Shown here: positions 28,001-34,844 of the stretch, in pieces | Position numbering within the stretch: position 1 is the stretch's first letter | How the letters are laid out: each line of letters opens with the position of its first letter | Assembly: GCA_965224845.1 (NCBI GenBank) | Contig: CBDDAJ010000015.1 | Span: forward strand, 496,001 to 560,000 | DNA length: 64,000 nucleotides | Direction of reading: 5' to 3' | Source: Wocania_A sp965224845 | Lineage (GTDB): Bacteria; Bacteroidota; Bacteroidia; Flavobacteriales; Flavobacteriaceae | Made by a program: the position numbers and the translations under genes | Notes under the pieces: generated by a model | Told to the model about the DNA's origin: nothing | Seen by the model: only the letters and a program-made list of their open reading frames with translations | Database searches by the model: none

Positions 28001-30622
28001 GAGGCTACTATATTCTCTAACGGGCGAGGAAAAGGAGGCGGAACACCGCAAACAAGCGACCCTGTACAATCTAACGGTTTTGCCAATAAATGGGCTATTA
28101 ATATGAATAGTTCGGGAGCCCTATACTTTGCCAGTGAGGAAAATGAATATGTATTAACAGCCGAAAGTGTGGCTGATAATAACTGGCATCATATTACACT
28201 GTTATTCAATAGAAACGGGTCATTAAGAACCTATGTTGATGCCCAGCAAGTGTCTTCAAACCCGATTACAGATATCGGTGGTTTTTCAGGAAATCAAGCC
28301 TGGATTGGTGCTCGAGGGTTTAAGGATCAGGCAGGCGTTGAAACTGTAGACCGTGTATTTACAGGAAAAGTTGACGAATTTCGTTTATGGAATACACTCC
28401 GTAATGTAGATCAAATTTCCAGAGACCGATTCAACGAAATGGATGTGGAGAGTATCGGATTATTGTTATATGCCCGTATGAATGTCCCCGATCCGGCAAC
28501 TGCTAACGGACCACGATATTATCATGCCTTTAGTAACCAAAGTGTCATACCATCCAATGCCGTGTTAAGTTCCGGGGTTGTTAATTATTCTGATGATGTT
28601 CCAGCCATAAAACCAGAACGCAAACTCATTAAATTCCAGGTGAATCATGTCATTAATGAAGATGATATGATATTAGAACCTGTTCTTTCAGACTGGGCAG
28701 CATTAGAGGGGCAGATTCTGGATATTACAGTGCACCGTATGTTTGATGCTTCAAATAATATGCAGCAATCGCCAATTACCTGGACCGCTTTTGTTCAGAA
28801 AAACGAAATGAGTTGGTTTGTTGATGGGTTTAATGAGGTGGTTGATATTGTTAAAGAAGGAAATGAATCACCTACATTCGAAATTACAATAATTAATAAA
28901 GGCGGTTTAGTACAACCCTATAATATTTCTGGAACACCAAATTGGTTGTCTTTAAGTAGTACTTCGGGAAGTTTGGCACCAGATAGTAAAGTAGTTATTA
29001 CGGCTACTATTGATGCAGGTTTATCTGCTGGAGAGTATTTAGAAAACCTGTATTTGCAAACCGATTTTGGTTTAGATGAAAAACTACAATTAGAAGTAAG
29101 AGTATTGGCAGATGGACCAGATTGGAATATAAACCCAAACGATTTCGATTTTAGTATGAGCATAGTAGGACGAATAAGTGTTGATGGAGTATTTTCAGAC
29201 GACTTATATGATAAAGTAGCAGCGTTTTCAAATGGCGAATTACGCGGTGTTGCAGATGTGGTTTATAATGATTCGTACCAAGAGTATTTTGTGTTCTTAA
29301 CGGTTTATAGCAACTCGGTTTCAGGAGATATTATTAAATTCAATATTTGGGATGCTTCCAGAGGTCAAATCGTTCAAGCGACTATAGATGGAAATGCATC
29401 CATAACATTCACCCAAAACAATATACTAGGGAGTTTAAGTAGTCCTTCACTTTTTGAAAACACAAATACTATTGAGCAAGAAATAGATTTAAATCAAGGT
29501 TGGACTTGGGTATCGTTTAATGTAAATGACACTAATTTTTCGAACTTAAATGCGCTAATATCTAATATCCCTTTAGAAACTTCAGACCGTATTTTAAGTC
29601 ATTCTCCAACTCGATTAGATACGTATTATAAAGATGTTAACTCCCCAGGAAATAGTTCGTGGAACGGAACCATTAGCTCTAATGGTGGTTTATCAACAAA
29701 CTATATGTATAAAATGAAGTTTGCCAATAGCCAAAAGTTAGTTGTTAAAGGCAGTAAAGTAGATATTGGCACTTGGAGCTTCCCAATAAAACAAAACTGG
29801 AATTGGCTACCATATCCTTTAAGTAAAAATGTATCAGTAAACGAAGCAATGTCAACCTTTGATGCTGTAGACGGTGATTTAATAAAATCACAAAACCAAT
29901 TTGCAATTTACGATCCATTAAATGGATGGAGCGGAACCTTAAGTTATTTAGAAACAGGTAGAGGCTATATGGTTAAGTCCAGCAAGGATCAAGTGTTTAA
30001 ATATGCTAATATTTTTGGCAAATCTTCCAATAAAAATAAATCGGAAAGCGCATCAATAAACGGAAATCAGCAATCAATACCGCTAGAGTTTACAAAGTAT
30101 TCAGATAATATGAATGCTGTAGTTCTATTGCCAGATGGTTATAATGAACTTTTTGTTTACGACGAAGAAGGCGTTCTTAAAGGAAAAGCATTTAATCAAA
30201 TTGTAGGAAATAAAACCTTAAGTTTTATAACAATTTATGGAGAGGCTCCAAAAGATTTAACCTTCCATATAGGCAATGGTACTAGTCAGAGAGCTACACA
30301 AAAAACATTCGTTTTTAAGAGCAATGAAGTGTTGGGAACAGTTGCTGACCCTATTGTGTTGGAAGGTGATATTTTAGAGTCTTTAAACGTATATCCAAAC
30401 CCATTTAATAATGAGTTGTCTATTCGCTTAATTTCAAATAAAGACCAGAAAATAGAACTTAGATTATTCAACATGATTGGCCAAAAGGTATATTCTAAAA
30501 AGAGAGAGATAAGTAAGGGAAAAAATGTGTTAAGAATTAAACCAAATATTAGTAAAGGGGTTTACTTTTTAAACATAAACCTTAATAATGAGATATCTGC
30601 TTATAAAGTAATTAAAAACTAA
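22010..30622 (+). CDS. Giant multidomain surface protein with LamG repeats and T9SS sorting domain
   Basis: The product is 2870 residues. In order there are: signal peptide (1-21); an FN3-like segment (about 84-163); a first LamG/concanavalin-like domain (about 221-420, ending DEIRVWKS); two carboxypeptidase-regulatory-like folds (about 481-530 and 614-664); a long unassigned middle; an acidic coiled region (about 1187-1300); LamG domains two and three (about 1766-1934 and 1967-2131); a BACON-like domain (about 2284-2364); a WNINPNDFDFSMS domain (about 2371-2468) shared with the next gene; and a T9SS type-A C-terminal sorting domain (about 2792-2870, VYPNPFNNELSI ... KGVYFLNI). It should be exported by T9SS and anchored at the cell surface, probably for adhesion or glycan binding. 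It starts with tandem ATGs (22010 and 22013). Confidence 0.9.
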   Translation: MMKKLILTLCLGLLVSGLWAQNSNGVKVVTVSEAQQAVEGATNEYYTIQVGVPYLLSTSPPVGPDNDVYNIRFPWDILYLPRTFDEADFDISKGYFGDKVLLQWEIKANFDLISTIKIFRRELGSVLPFEFIGSVAPNDTEYEDNYVDGGVLYEYKVKAEGVGVEEELYANFITGIGFRNPTAIVTGNVSYKGGNPVQNVTITAESDGSVSSYGSGLIIPESNQLNIINLNKPIENTTTIQAWVRPDAPYIGDSGNAIRLFRLNEKNGNNIDVTVNLKETSKTLEVSIGGNLFIIENVYPSGDIDARGNDIMVPVSDFNSNFVHITAQLEDAKAPLLFINGRPMTVAYRDAAHAARADVDAEDTSPYLEITVLTVTTMFNVGSGIWENVFIGGGKTALIDEIRVWKSIEDASDIRTDYKRYISGNDPDLISYLSLNEAVGSNAYDASRNGFNYNKNNGSLGSGISFVSGAGNIPSSSQLGILGVTDINGNYEINAIPYTGTGESFKITPSFGQHKFEPNQQLVFLGEGSEVVNKIDFTDTSSFSFKGKILYDTRDVFPSFVEVDGSGIEDDTMISGPGIIDENYNQYEKNGNFYNKGEYWYNNVEDRLERYARIPVAGANIYIDGNIVLDENNVPVESDDEGNFDISVPIGNHFIRVAKAGHDFTFEGRFPAETGTFKEFFEDAQEQVVFIDKTRVTAVGRVVGGSVEAQKPIGFGENGLFEVPYSAPSGNTTLRVSSKNNIGVANITLDYAPVGANVTPYTQFNFKTNEESGEYRIDVLPLNYEIVGVTGLQITSNSNINSSIIPSGNKESVNFSTIPSGTIPEFALPDNEIIYGTAYQHEKSFIYRSTPVLKVVEQTSDDTIDINATPLDASDDIDISGGLSLASDPNVKYPVYTQFEDYRIVLNTFERYENFDGADVLEDIVPIVDGELKVTNNLAFSGTEEVTTDPNDDSRITYTFKAGLPSISSPFTKTIDIKYRINGQDNPAEDYNPEGIILGIISDGSQTFTTAGPDIPDIILRDPPGSNSSASITAGESITFTNSQSLSAGAGLTQELTIDAGPSFATGGGLVGPYVVTEIIFDVNAGIGVSTSASVSQGVTKTYNFSQTISTSSDPRFVGADGDLYIGQSKNFFYGVNADVRASEAPIGTGDYLELSNGTSSVFISKQRKTTFTEDPSDTFFVYSQKFILETLIPELQTLITEIQNGNITPDPQKGISVDFYEQQINLWRKVILQNERNKYRAIKDRDGLKQDALVLVSDFSSEVEEAIDAQPDDEELEKLETNFSAANNLLALINEKFDDNISFDSGVGEITRSVETAIVQSNTFDFNLTLDESFAVEVGAEILDVGVTSKTSGFASQSFDANLSESQTATLNVSYTLKDNDLNNVLSVDVVNVFDGNGPIFSTVGGSTSCPYEGAEKSHFYNDAVYAAFIQARDAAGLFGIPDYTVLPLPEAEKVNLSFATQTIEVPLISVEVADISNIPENNNAEFKLILENNSVTQSDAYFELIVDNTTNPNNADINVSQNGTVVFVPYGQKVPYALSLGKSVSDVYDYEDIKIILQSRCDPVNVFDTVEISAHFVPSCTEVAVKAPLDNWVYNVDTAYNNDGSTNPLSINLSEYNRAFDNFQKIDLEYRLATSPNWTRLHTYYNTQAFYDEAVTNSESEISLITDAEVIFPFNIADLQLQDGNYEIRARSTCTNGTEYIAEVVSGSVDLKSPQQFGTPLPTDGILGAGEDLRVSFSENIFYNSAVSTIEIKGETNQLPIDHSVSLRFDGANNTATIESPRLVSGDLSVEFWMNNATAAAAATIINQQNGLNIRLENGDIFATLGDITANGTIATDGLFHHYTITHDNASGSLSIYEDDRDIGGSTGSTNTQFTNNNPLIIGGNTFIGNIHDLRLWTKSLSLSEAYANIYTKLLGNEANLIGYWPMNEGRGTIANDLARFKHAAVSADWDIKPKGTSYEFANGQYLELDNVGFVQLTNTMDATISFWIKTNTPQEATIFSNGRGKGGGTPQTSDPVQSNGFANKWAINMNSSGALYFASEENEYVLTAESVADNNWHHITLLFNRNGSLRTYVDAQQVSSNPITDIGGFSGNQAWIGARGFKDQAGVETVDRVFTGKVDEFRLWNTLRNVDQISRDRFNEMDVESIGLLLYARMNVPDPATANGPRYYHAFSNQSVIPSNAVLSSGVVNYSDDVPAIKPERKLIKFQVNHVINEDDMILEPVLSDWAALEGQILDITVHRMFDASNNMQQSPITWTAFVQKNEMSWFVDGFNEVVDIVKEGNESPTFEITIINKGGLVQPYNISGTPNWLSLSSTSGSLAPDSKVVITATIDAGLSAGEYLENLYLQTDFGLDEKLQLEVRVLADGPDWNINPNDFDFSMSIVGRISVDGVFSDDLYDKVAAFSNGELRGVADVVYNDSYQEYFVFLTVYSNSVSGDIIKFNIWDASRGQIVQATIDGNASITFTQNNILGSLSSPSLFENTNTIEQEIDLNQGWTWVSFNVNDTNFSNLNALISNIPLETSDRILSHSPTRLDTYYKDVNSPGNSSWNGTISSNGGLSTNYMYKMKFANSQKLVVKGSKVDIGTWSFPIKQNWNWLPYPLSKNVSVNEAMSTFDAVDGDLIKSQNQFAIYDPLNGWSGTLSYLETGRGYMVKSSKDQVFKYANIFGKSSNKNKSESASINGNQQSIPLEFTKYSDNMNAVVLLPDGYNELFVYDEEGVLKGKAFNQIVGNKTLSFITIYGEAPKDLTFHIGNGTSQRATQKTFVFKSNEVLGTVADPIVLEGDILESLNVYPNPFNNELSIRLISNKDQKIELRLFNMIGQKVYSKKREISKGKNVLRIKPNISKGVYFLNINLNNEISAYKVIKN

Positions 30623-30627
30623 TCAAG

Positions 30628-31548
30628 ATGAAAAGAATAATAACAAGCATACTAATATTCTTTTTAATAGGAATATCGGCTTACGGACAAGCACCAACAT
30701 GGTCTGTTAACGAAAATGATTTTGAACACACCATGTCTTTCGTTGCCTTTTTAAATATTGATGGAGTAACTTTAAGTAGCCCCAACGATAAAGTGGCAGC
30801 TTTTGTAAATAACGAATGTAGAGGAGTTGCTAATCTAACTTATGTAGCAAGTAGGAATAGATACTATGCCTATTTCAATGTGTTTTCAAATGTTAACGGA
30901 GAAACATTAAGCTTTAAAGTGTATGATTCAACAAACGATACTATTGTAGATATAGCTAAAACAGTAAATTTTGAAATTAATGCTTTACATGGCGATATAT
31001 CACAAGCCTTTAGTTTTGCTCGTCCAGCCTTAAATAATGAAGCAGATTTGATAGGTTTTAGTTTTAAAGATGTGACTATTAGTAATAAAAATGTAGAAGG
31101 GAATGTTATGAAACTCTATGTTGATAATGGTATAAATTTATCAGCTTTAACTACAGTTTTTGAATTAAGTACAGGAGCACAATTGTTTAATGCAGGTGAA
31201 AAGCTAATCTCAGATAGTAGCGTATTAGATTTTACCAATCCTGTTATGGTTGAAGTGTTATCAGAAGATGAATCCACACGTGTAGAATGGGAAATAATAG
31301 TAGCTTATAGTGCCGTAATAAGCAATCTAACCTTTTACAAAAAAGATGCGGTGTGTTATAATGGTGGCGCTATTAAGGTTTTGTCTTCTCAAAATGGTAG
31401 TGAAGTTGTATTGCTTAAAAATCAAGTAGCTCAAGCGGCACAAACCATCAATAATGGTGAAATCATTTTTTCCAACTTGGATCCAGGCGATTATACAATT
31501 CAAGTAAATGGTTTAGAAAAACAGATTAGTATTAATTTAAAAGAATAA
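30628..31548 (+). CDS. Secreted protein sharing a domain with the giant protein
   Basis: The product is 306 residues with a signal peptide (about 1-21, ending AYGQ). Residues about 22-125 (PTWSVNENDFEHTMSFVAFL, NDKVAAFVNNECRGVA, FNVFSNVNGETLSFKVYD) are clearly homologous to about 2371-2468 of the upstream giant protein, including the DKVAAF and RGVA patterns. The remaining part has a cadherin-like or SprB-repeat-like look (DAVCYNGGAIKVLSSQNGSE, LDPGDYTIQVNG), as in gliding adhesins. No sorting domain is seen at the C-terminus. It lies 5 bases after the giant gene, so the shared domain may serve as a contact or common ligand site. Function not known. Confidence 0.75.
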   Translation: MKRIITSILIFFLIGISAYGQAPTWSVNENDFEHTMSFVAFLNIDGVTLSSPNDKVAAFVNNECRGVANLTYVASRNRYYAYFNVFSNVNGETLSFKVYDSTNDTIVDIAKTVNFEINALHGDISQAFSFARPALNNEADLIGFSFKDVTISNKNVEGNVMKLYVDNGINLSALTTVFELSTGAQLFNAGEKLISDSSVLDFTNPVMVEVLSEDESTRVEWEIIVAYSAVISNLTFYKKDAVCYNGGAIKVLSSQNGSEVVLLKNQVAQAAQTINNGEIIFSNLDPGDYTIQVNGLEKQISINLKE

Positions 31549-31552
31549 AAAC

Positions 31553-31969
31553 ATGAAAGCAAAATATTATTACATAGTTATAATGATGATTTTTTGTTTC
31601 GTTTTAGGATGTTCAAAAAATGATGATAATCCGGCACCACTGCCCGTTTCTGTAGAAAGTTTTGATCCTGTTGCTATAGAATTTGTACATGAAGATGGCA
31701 CAACTATTTCATCAACAGATTGTATTACCCCAGATGAGGCTTATGCTATACAAATAACAACAACTAAAAATAGTAAAGGGACTACAAAGGTTTCAAAAAT
31801 AGAATATACAATAAATGGTGCCTTGCATAGTATGTCGTTTTCTCAAGCTGGGACTAAACGAAACCCCATTGTTTTGGTAGATGGGAGAAATGTTGCGCAA
31901 TTAGCAGCAACGGCCACTATCGATGAGGTTTTTTATACCTCACAAGGCGATTTTGAAATAGTTGATTAG
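31553..31969 (+). CDS. Small lipoprotein of unknown function
   Basis: The product is 138 residues with a lipoprotein signal: a hydrophobic stretch at about 7-18 and lipobox VLGCS with lipidation Cys at about residue 20, followed by an Asn/Asp/Pro-rich tether (SKNDDNPAPLP). The mature domain is about 110 residues and of no family I recognise. It starts 4 bases after the previous stop and is the last gene of the collar/giant-protein operon; a terminator follows at 32016. It could be the membrane anchor of a surface complex formed by the operon, but this is inference from position only. Confidence 0.75.
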   Translation: MKAKYYYIVIMMIFCFVLGCSKNDDNPAPLPVSVESFDPVAIEFVHEDGTTISSTDCITPDEAYAIQITTTKNSKGTTKVSKIEYTINGALHSMSFSQAGTKRNPIVLVDGRNVAQLAATATIDEVFYTSQGDFEIVD

Positions 31970-32015
31970 TTTGTAGTCAAATAAATTAAACAATATATCG
32001 CATGTTTTCAATAGA

Positions 32016-32051
32016 TAAAACTTGAATGCTTTTGCATTTAAGTTTTATTTT
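32016..32051 (+). terminator. Rho-independent terminator of the collar/giant-protein operon
   Basis: A 14-base stem with one mismatch (TAAAACTTGAATGC at 32016-32029, TTTT loop, GCATTTAAGTTTTA at 32034-32047) is followed by TTTT, 46 bases after the lipoprotein stop. Confidence 0.65.
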
Positions 32052-32124
32052 ATGCAATAAGGGTTCATTTACTACGAAGTCAATGCCAGTAGAGTTTCCT
32101 AAACAGGTTTGAGCAAATACTATA

Positions 32125-32191
32125 GCTCCACAAAAAAAGCCTCACATAAATATGAGGCTTTACAATCTCTAAAAGTGGTCCCACCTGGGCT
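32125..32191 (-). repeat. Right copy of 61-bp direct repeat with tRNA 3'-tail fragment and terminator
   Basis: Bases 32125-32185 match 13725-13785 without gaps, with about nine differences, exactly 18,400 bases apart. Here the hairpin is intact (GCCTCA 32139-32144, TGAGGC 32153-32158, then seven T on the minus strand), a good minus-strand terminator. At 32175-32191, GTGGTCCCACCTGGGCT is identical to the complement of the 3' end and discriminator of the CAU tRNA located about 110 bases to the right, after which similarity stops. It is a truncated tRNA tail, as left by integration or recombination at a tRNA gene. Confidence 0.75.
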
Positions 32192-32246
32192 TGCTTCGTC
32201 TAGCTCAGTATAAACTTCTCACCCAAAATAATTTTCAGCTTAAAAC

Positions 32247-32280
32247 AAAAAAACTGCTTCAAATTAATGAAACAGTTTTT
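32247..32280 (-). terminator. Terminator of the CAU tRNA gene
   Basis: Read on the minus strand just after the tRNA: a stem of AACTGTTTC with GAAGCAGTT around an AT loop, then a run of seven T. Confidence 0.7.
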
Positions 32281-32285
32281 AAGTG

Positions 32286-32359
32286 TGGTCCCACCTGGGC
32301 TCGAACCAGGGACTTTCTGATTATGAGTCAGATACTCTAACCAACTGAGTTATAGGACC
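32286..32359 (-). tRNA. tRNA with CAU anticodon (elongator Met or Ile2)
   Basis: A complete cloverleaf of 74 bases on the minus strand. The acceptor stem is GGTCCTA with TGGGACC, the D stem ACTC/GAGT with AGTTGGTTA loop, the anticodon stem TCTGA/TCAGA around loop CTCATAA, and the T arm CCTGG-TTCGAGC-CCAGG; the discriminator is A and CCA is not encoded. The CAU anticodon fits elongator methionine. However pairs C4-G69 and C5-G68 are present, which in established work are recognition features of lysidine synthase on the minor isoleucine tRNA, so Ile2 is equally possible. Confidence 0.93.
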
Positions 32360-32371
32360 GAAATTGGAGTG

Positions 32372-32402
32372 CAATATTACTACTTATTTTAATTGTTAGC
32401 AA
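32372..32402 (-). promoter_or_regulatory. Promoter of the CAU tRNA gene
   Basis: On the minus strand a -7 box TAATATTG (32372-32379) lies 20 bases from a -33 TTG (32400-32402), the Bacteroidota spacing. The box ends 12 bases before the tRNA 5' end. Confidence 0.5.
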
Positions 32403-32543
32403 GAAATGCACACTAATAAATTTTAAAAAAATATTCGTTTTTGAGAATGTTTAAAATTTTTAATGTGAGAACATGGTAGTTACACCAGTTCTTCATTTTT
32501 TAATTTACTTATTCAAAATTAAAAAATTTAAACGTGTGAAAAA

Positions 32544-32948
32544 TTACCGCTTTATATCTTGGCACAGCTCAATTAAAACACCGTTTGAAGATTTAGGGTG
32601 CAAAAAAGCGACCAACTTATTGTCTGCTCCTTTTTTGGGCGTTTCATTTAAAACTCTAAAACCTTCTTTTTTTAAGCGCTTTATCTCGGCTTCGATGTTG
32701 TCTACATCAAAAGCTATATGATGTATTCCTTCACCCTTTTTAGCAATAAATTTACTAATAGGGCTTTCATGGTTTGTGCCTTCCAACAATTCTATCTTGT
32801 TTTCTCCTACTTTAAAGAAAGATGTATTCACACCTTCACTAGCCACTTCCTCTACTTTATAATGTGCTTCGCCAAATAACTTAGCAAACAGCTTATTAGA
32901 ATCATCAAGATTTTTTACCGCTATACCAATATGTTCAATCTTATTCAT
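32544..32948 (-). CDS. mce: Methylmalonyl-CoA epimerase
   Basis: The product is 134 residues, the usual length. It is a vicinal-oxygen-chelate fold protein made of two beta-alpha-beta-beta-beta modules. Metal ligands expected for the family are visible: H in KIEHIGIAV near the start, H in EGIHHIAFDV (about 85-94) and E in GVLIELCQ near the C-terminus. It interconverts the (R) and (S) forms of methylmalonyl-CoA between propionyl-CoA carboxylation and the mutase. It stands alone on the minus strand, beside the tRNA and divergent from rbfA. Confidence 0.92.
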   Translation of the reverse strand: MNKIEHIGIAVKNLDDSNKLFAKLFGEAHYKVEEVASEGVNTSFFKVGENKIELLEGTNHESPISKFIAKKGEGIHHIAFDVDNIEAEIKRLKKEGFRVLNETPKKGADNKLVAFLHPKSSNGVLIELCQDIKR

Positions 32949-33015
32949 TAATGCTTCTTTTGGTTTAATATATAAATTTTACAAATCAAAAGTAAGATAA
33001 TCTTTAAATATCCTT

Positions 33016-33023
33016 TATTTTTG
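33016..33023 (+). promoter_or_regulatory. -7 promoter box for rbfA
   Basis: TATTTTTG followed by CA matches the Bacteroidota -7 consensus TANNTTTG and lies about 45-70 bases before the possible rbfA starts. No clear -33 element is seen. Confidence 0.4.
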
Positions 33024-33066
33024 CACTGTAAAAAAGCACAAATATTTATTTTAATGTATTTAAAAC

Positions 33067-33486
33067 ATGTGCTTTATAAAAAACAACGCATTGGAAGAAA
33101 GTCAAAGACAAAAAAAAATAGGATCTGTATTACAACGCGATTTGGTTGATGTATTACAAAGTGCTGCTACGCAAGGAGGGATGCAAGGTGTGCTAATCTC
33201 GGTAACCAAAGTAAAAGTAACGGTAGACCTTTCTGTGGCTAAAGTATATTTAAGTATTTTTCCTAATGATAAGGGGAAAGCTCTTATAGAAGGCATAAAA
33301 TCTAATGCGCCTTTAATTAAACACGAATTAGCCCAACGTACTAAGTATCAGCTAAGGCGTATGCCAAAACTGGAGTTTTTTATTGACGATTCTTTGGAAT
33401 ATATTGATCAAATTGACAAATCTTTAAAAGGTACCGAAAACCCAATAAAAGACCCTTCTTTTCTGGATAAACGAAAAAAATCGTAA
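33067..33486 (+). CDS. rbfA: Ribosome-binding factor A
   Basis: The product is 139 residues from ATG 33067. RbfA homologues normally open with a short MEE/METQRQKK-like sequence, which corresponds here to EESQRQKKIG after TTG 33091; that TTG may be the true start, giving 131 residues. The family pattern continues with RDLVDVLQ, VSVTKV-like strands (ISVTKVKVTVDLSVAKVYLS) and a KH-like fold with RMPKLEFFIDDSL near the end. RbfA binds the 30S subunit and aids maturation of the 16S rRNA 5' end in the cytoplasm. It is followed 92 bases later by the LolC/E-like permease, an order common in Flavobacteriaceae. Confidence 0.92.
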   Translation: MCFIKNNALEESQRQKKIGSVLQRDLVDVLQSAATQGGMQGVLISVTKVKVTVDLSVAKVYLSIFPNDKGKALIEGIKSNAPLIKHELAQRTKYQLRRMPKLEFFIDDSLEYIDQIDKSLKGTENPIKDPSFLDKRKKS

Positions 33487-33578
33487 TCTAACTCCTTAAA
33501 ACAAAAACGATTTCGTTTGAAACATTTGAGGCACGCGACCGTTTTAGTTAAACTCATTTTTCTTTATATATTTAAAGC

Positions 33579-34781
33579 ATGAATGTTTCCTTATATATCG
33601 CAAAACGTTATCTGCGTTCAAAAAGCAGTAATAATGCTATTAATATTATTAGCATTATTGCGGTTATAGGTATTATTTTAGGTGCGGCTTCTTTATTTAT
33701 AGTGTTATCTGGCTTTGCCGGCTTAAAAGATTTTACATTACAATTTTCTTCCGTGGTCGATCCCGATTTAAAAGCAGAAACTTCTGTTGGGAAATCTTTT
33801 TTTATTACCGAAGAAGATCTTGATAAATTAAATCATTTAGATGATGTTGCAGTAGTCTCAAAAGTGATTGAAGAACGTGTTATTGTAGCATCAAACGATA
33901 AAAACTATTTGGCGACCATAAAAGGCGTTGATTCAAATTTTAGAACTGTAGTAGCGATAGATTCTGTAATCTCTCAAGGCAGCTGGTTCGAGCCCAAAAC
34001 CAATCAAATTGTAGTTGGTTGGGGTATTTCAAACAACCTGTCTTTTGGAGTTTTAGATTACGCTAAAGCTATAAATTTGTATGTTCCAAAACCCGGAAAA
34101 GGACAAATCACCTCTGTTAAAAATGCTTACAACACCGTTAATGCCGTAAATGTTGGGGTTTTTGACATCAATGAAAACCTAAACGACACTTATGTTTTTG
34201 CTCCTATTGGTTTAGCACAAAACCTTCTAAACTATAAACCCAACCAGGTATCGGCTTTAGAATTTAAACTAAAAGACGGAGCAGACGAGCTTAAAGTAAA
34301 GGAAGCTATTCTAGCCATTTTGGGCGATACTATTATTTTAAAAAACAGAGCACAACTTAACGATGCCCTGTATAAAATGCTAAATAGCGAAAACCTATTG
34401 GTTTATTTGCTACTAACTCTTGTATCCGGGTTATTAATTTTTAATGTTATTGGCTCAATAATAATGATGATATTAGAAAAAAAGCAATCCTTAAAAACAC
34501 TTTTTAGCTTAGGACATCCCATAAAAAAAATACGGAATATCTTTTTTATTCACGGCTCGATAATGACTGTTGTTGGATCTGTAATTGGTTTATTAATCGC
34601 TTTATTAATTGTGATTTTACAAAAAACATTTGGCTTTGTACCCATTACTCCAACATTGGCTTACCCCATGAGTATTTTACTAGAAAATTTTATGATTGTA
34701 TTTTTTACAATAACTATTTTAGGAGTTATCGCCTCTAAAGTAGCATCAAATCGGGTTACAAAAAAGTTAATTCAATCATAA
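33579..34781 (+). CDS. ABC transporter permease, LolC/LolE-MacB (FtsX) type
   Basis: The product is 400 residues: an N-terminal membrane helix (about 20-42, NAINIISIIAVIGIILGAAS), a large periplasmic domain (about 45-265) and three C-terminal helices (about 270-300, 320-350, 365-390) forming the FtsX domain. The opening SLYIAKRYLRSKSSNNAINI is typical of LolC/LolE. The family moves lipoproteins from the inner membrane or performs mechanotransmission, with a separate ATPase such as LolD, which is not in this window. Within the rbfA neighbourhood it is probably the LolC/E homologue. Substrate inferred. Confidence 0.85.
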   Translation: MNVSLYIAKRYLRSKSSNNAINIISIIAVIGIILGAASLFIVLSGFAGLKDFTLQFSSVVDPDLKAETSVGKSFFITEEDLDKLNHLDDVAVVSKVIEERVIVASNDKNYLATIKGVDSNFRTVVAIDSVISQGSWFEPKTNQIVVGWGISNNLSFGVLDYAKAINLYVPKPGKGQITSVKNAYNTVNAVNVGVFDINENLNDTYVFAPIGLAQNLLNYKPNQVSALEFKLKDGADELKVKEAILAILGDTIILKNRAQLNDALYKMLNSENLLVYLLLTLVSGLLIFNVIGSIIMMILEKKQSLKTLFSLGHPIKKIRNIFFIHGSIMTVVGSVIGLLIALLIVILQKTFGFVPITPTLAYPMSILLENFMIVFFTITILGVIASKVASNRVTKKLIQS

Positions 34782-34844
34782 CTAATTGGAAGTGTTGCTG
34801 TACATTTAACATGCGCACAACTTCAAATAACATGTATAACATTG

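Noticed and set aside
32191..32220. A second tRNA next to the tail fragment
   Set aside because: Only the 3' tail matches; the tagctcagt stretch further on is in the wrong orientation and no cloverleaf forms.
32473..32721. An 82-codon plus-strand frame
   Set aside because: It overlaps the well-supported methylmalonyl-CoA epimerase gene on the other strand.
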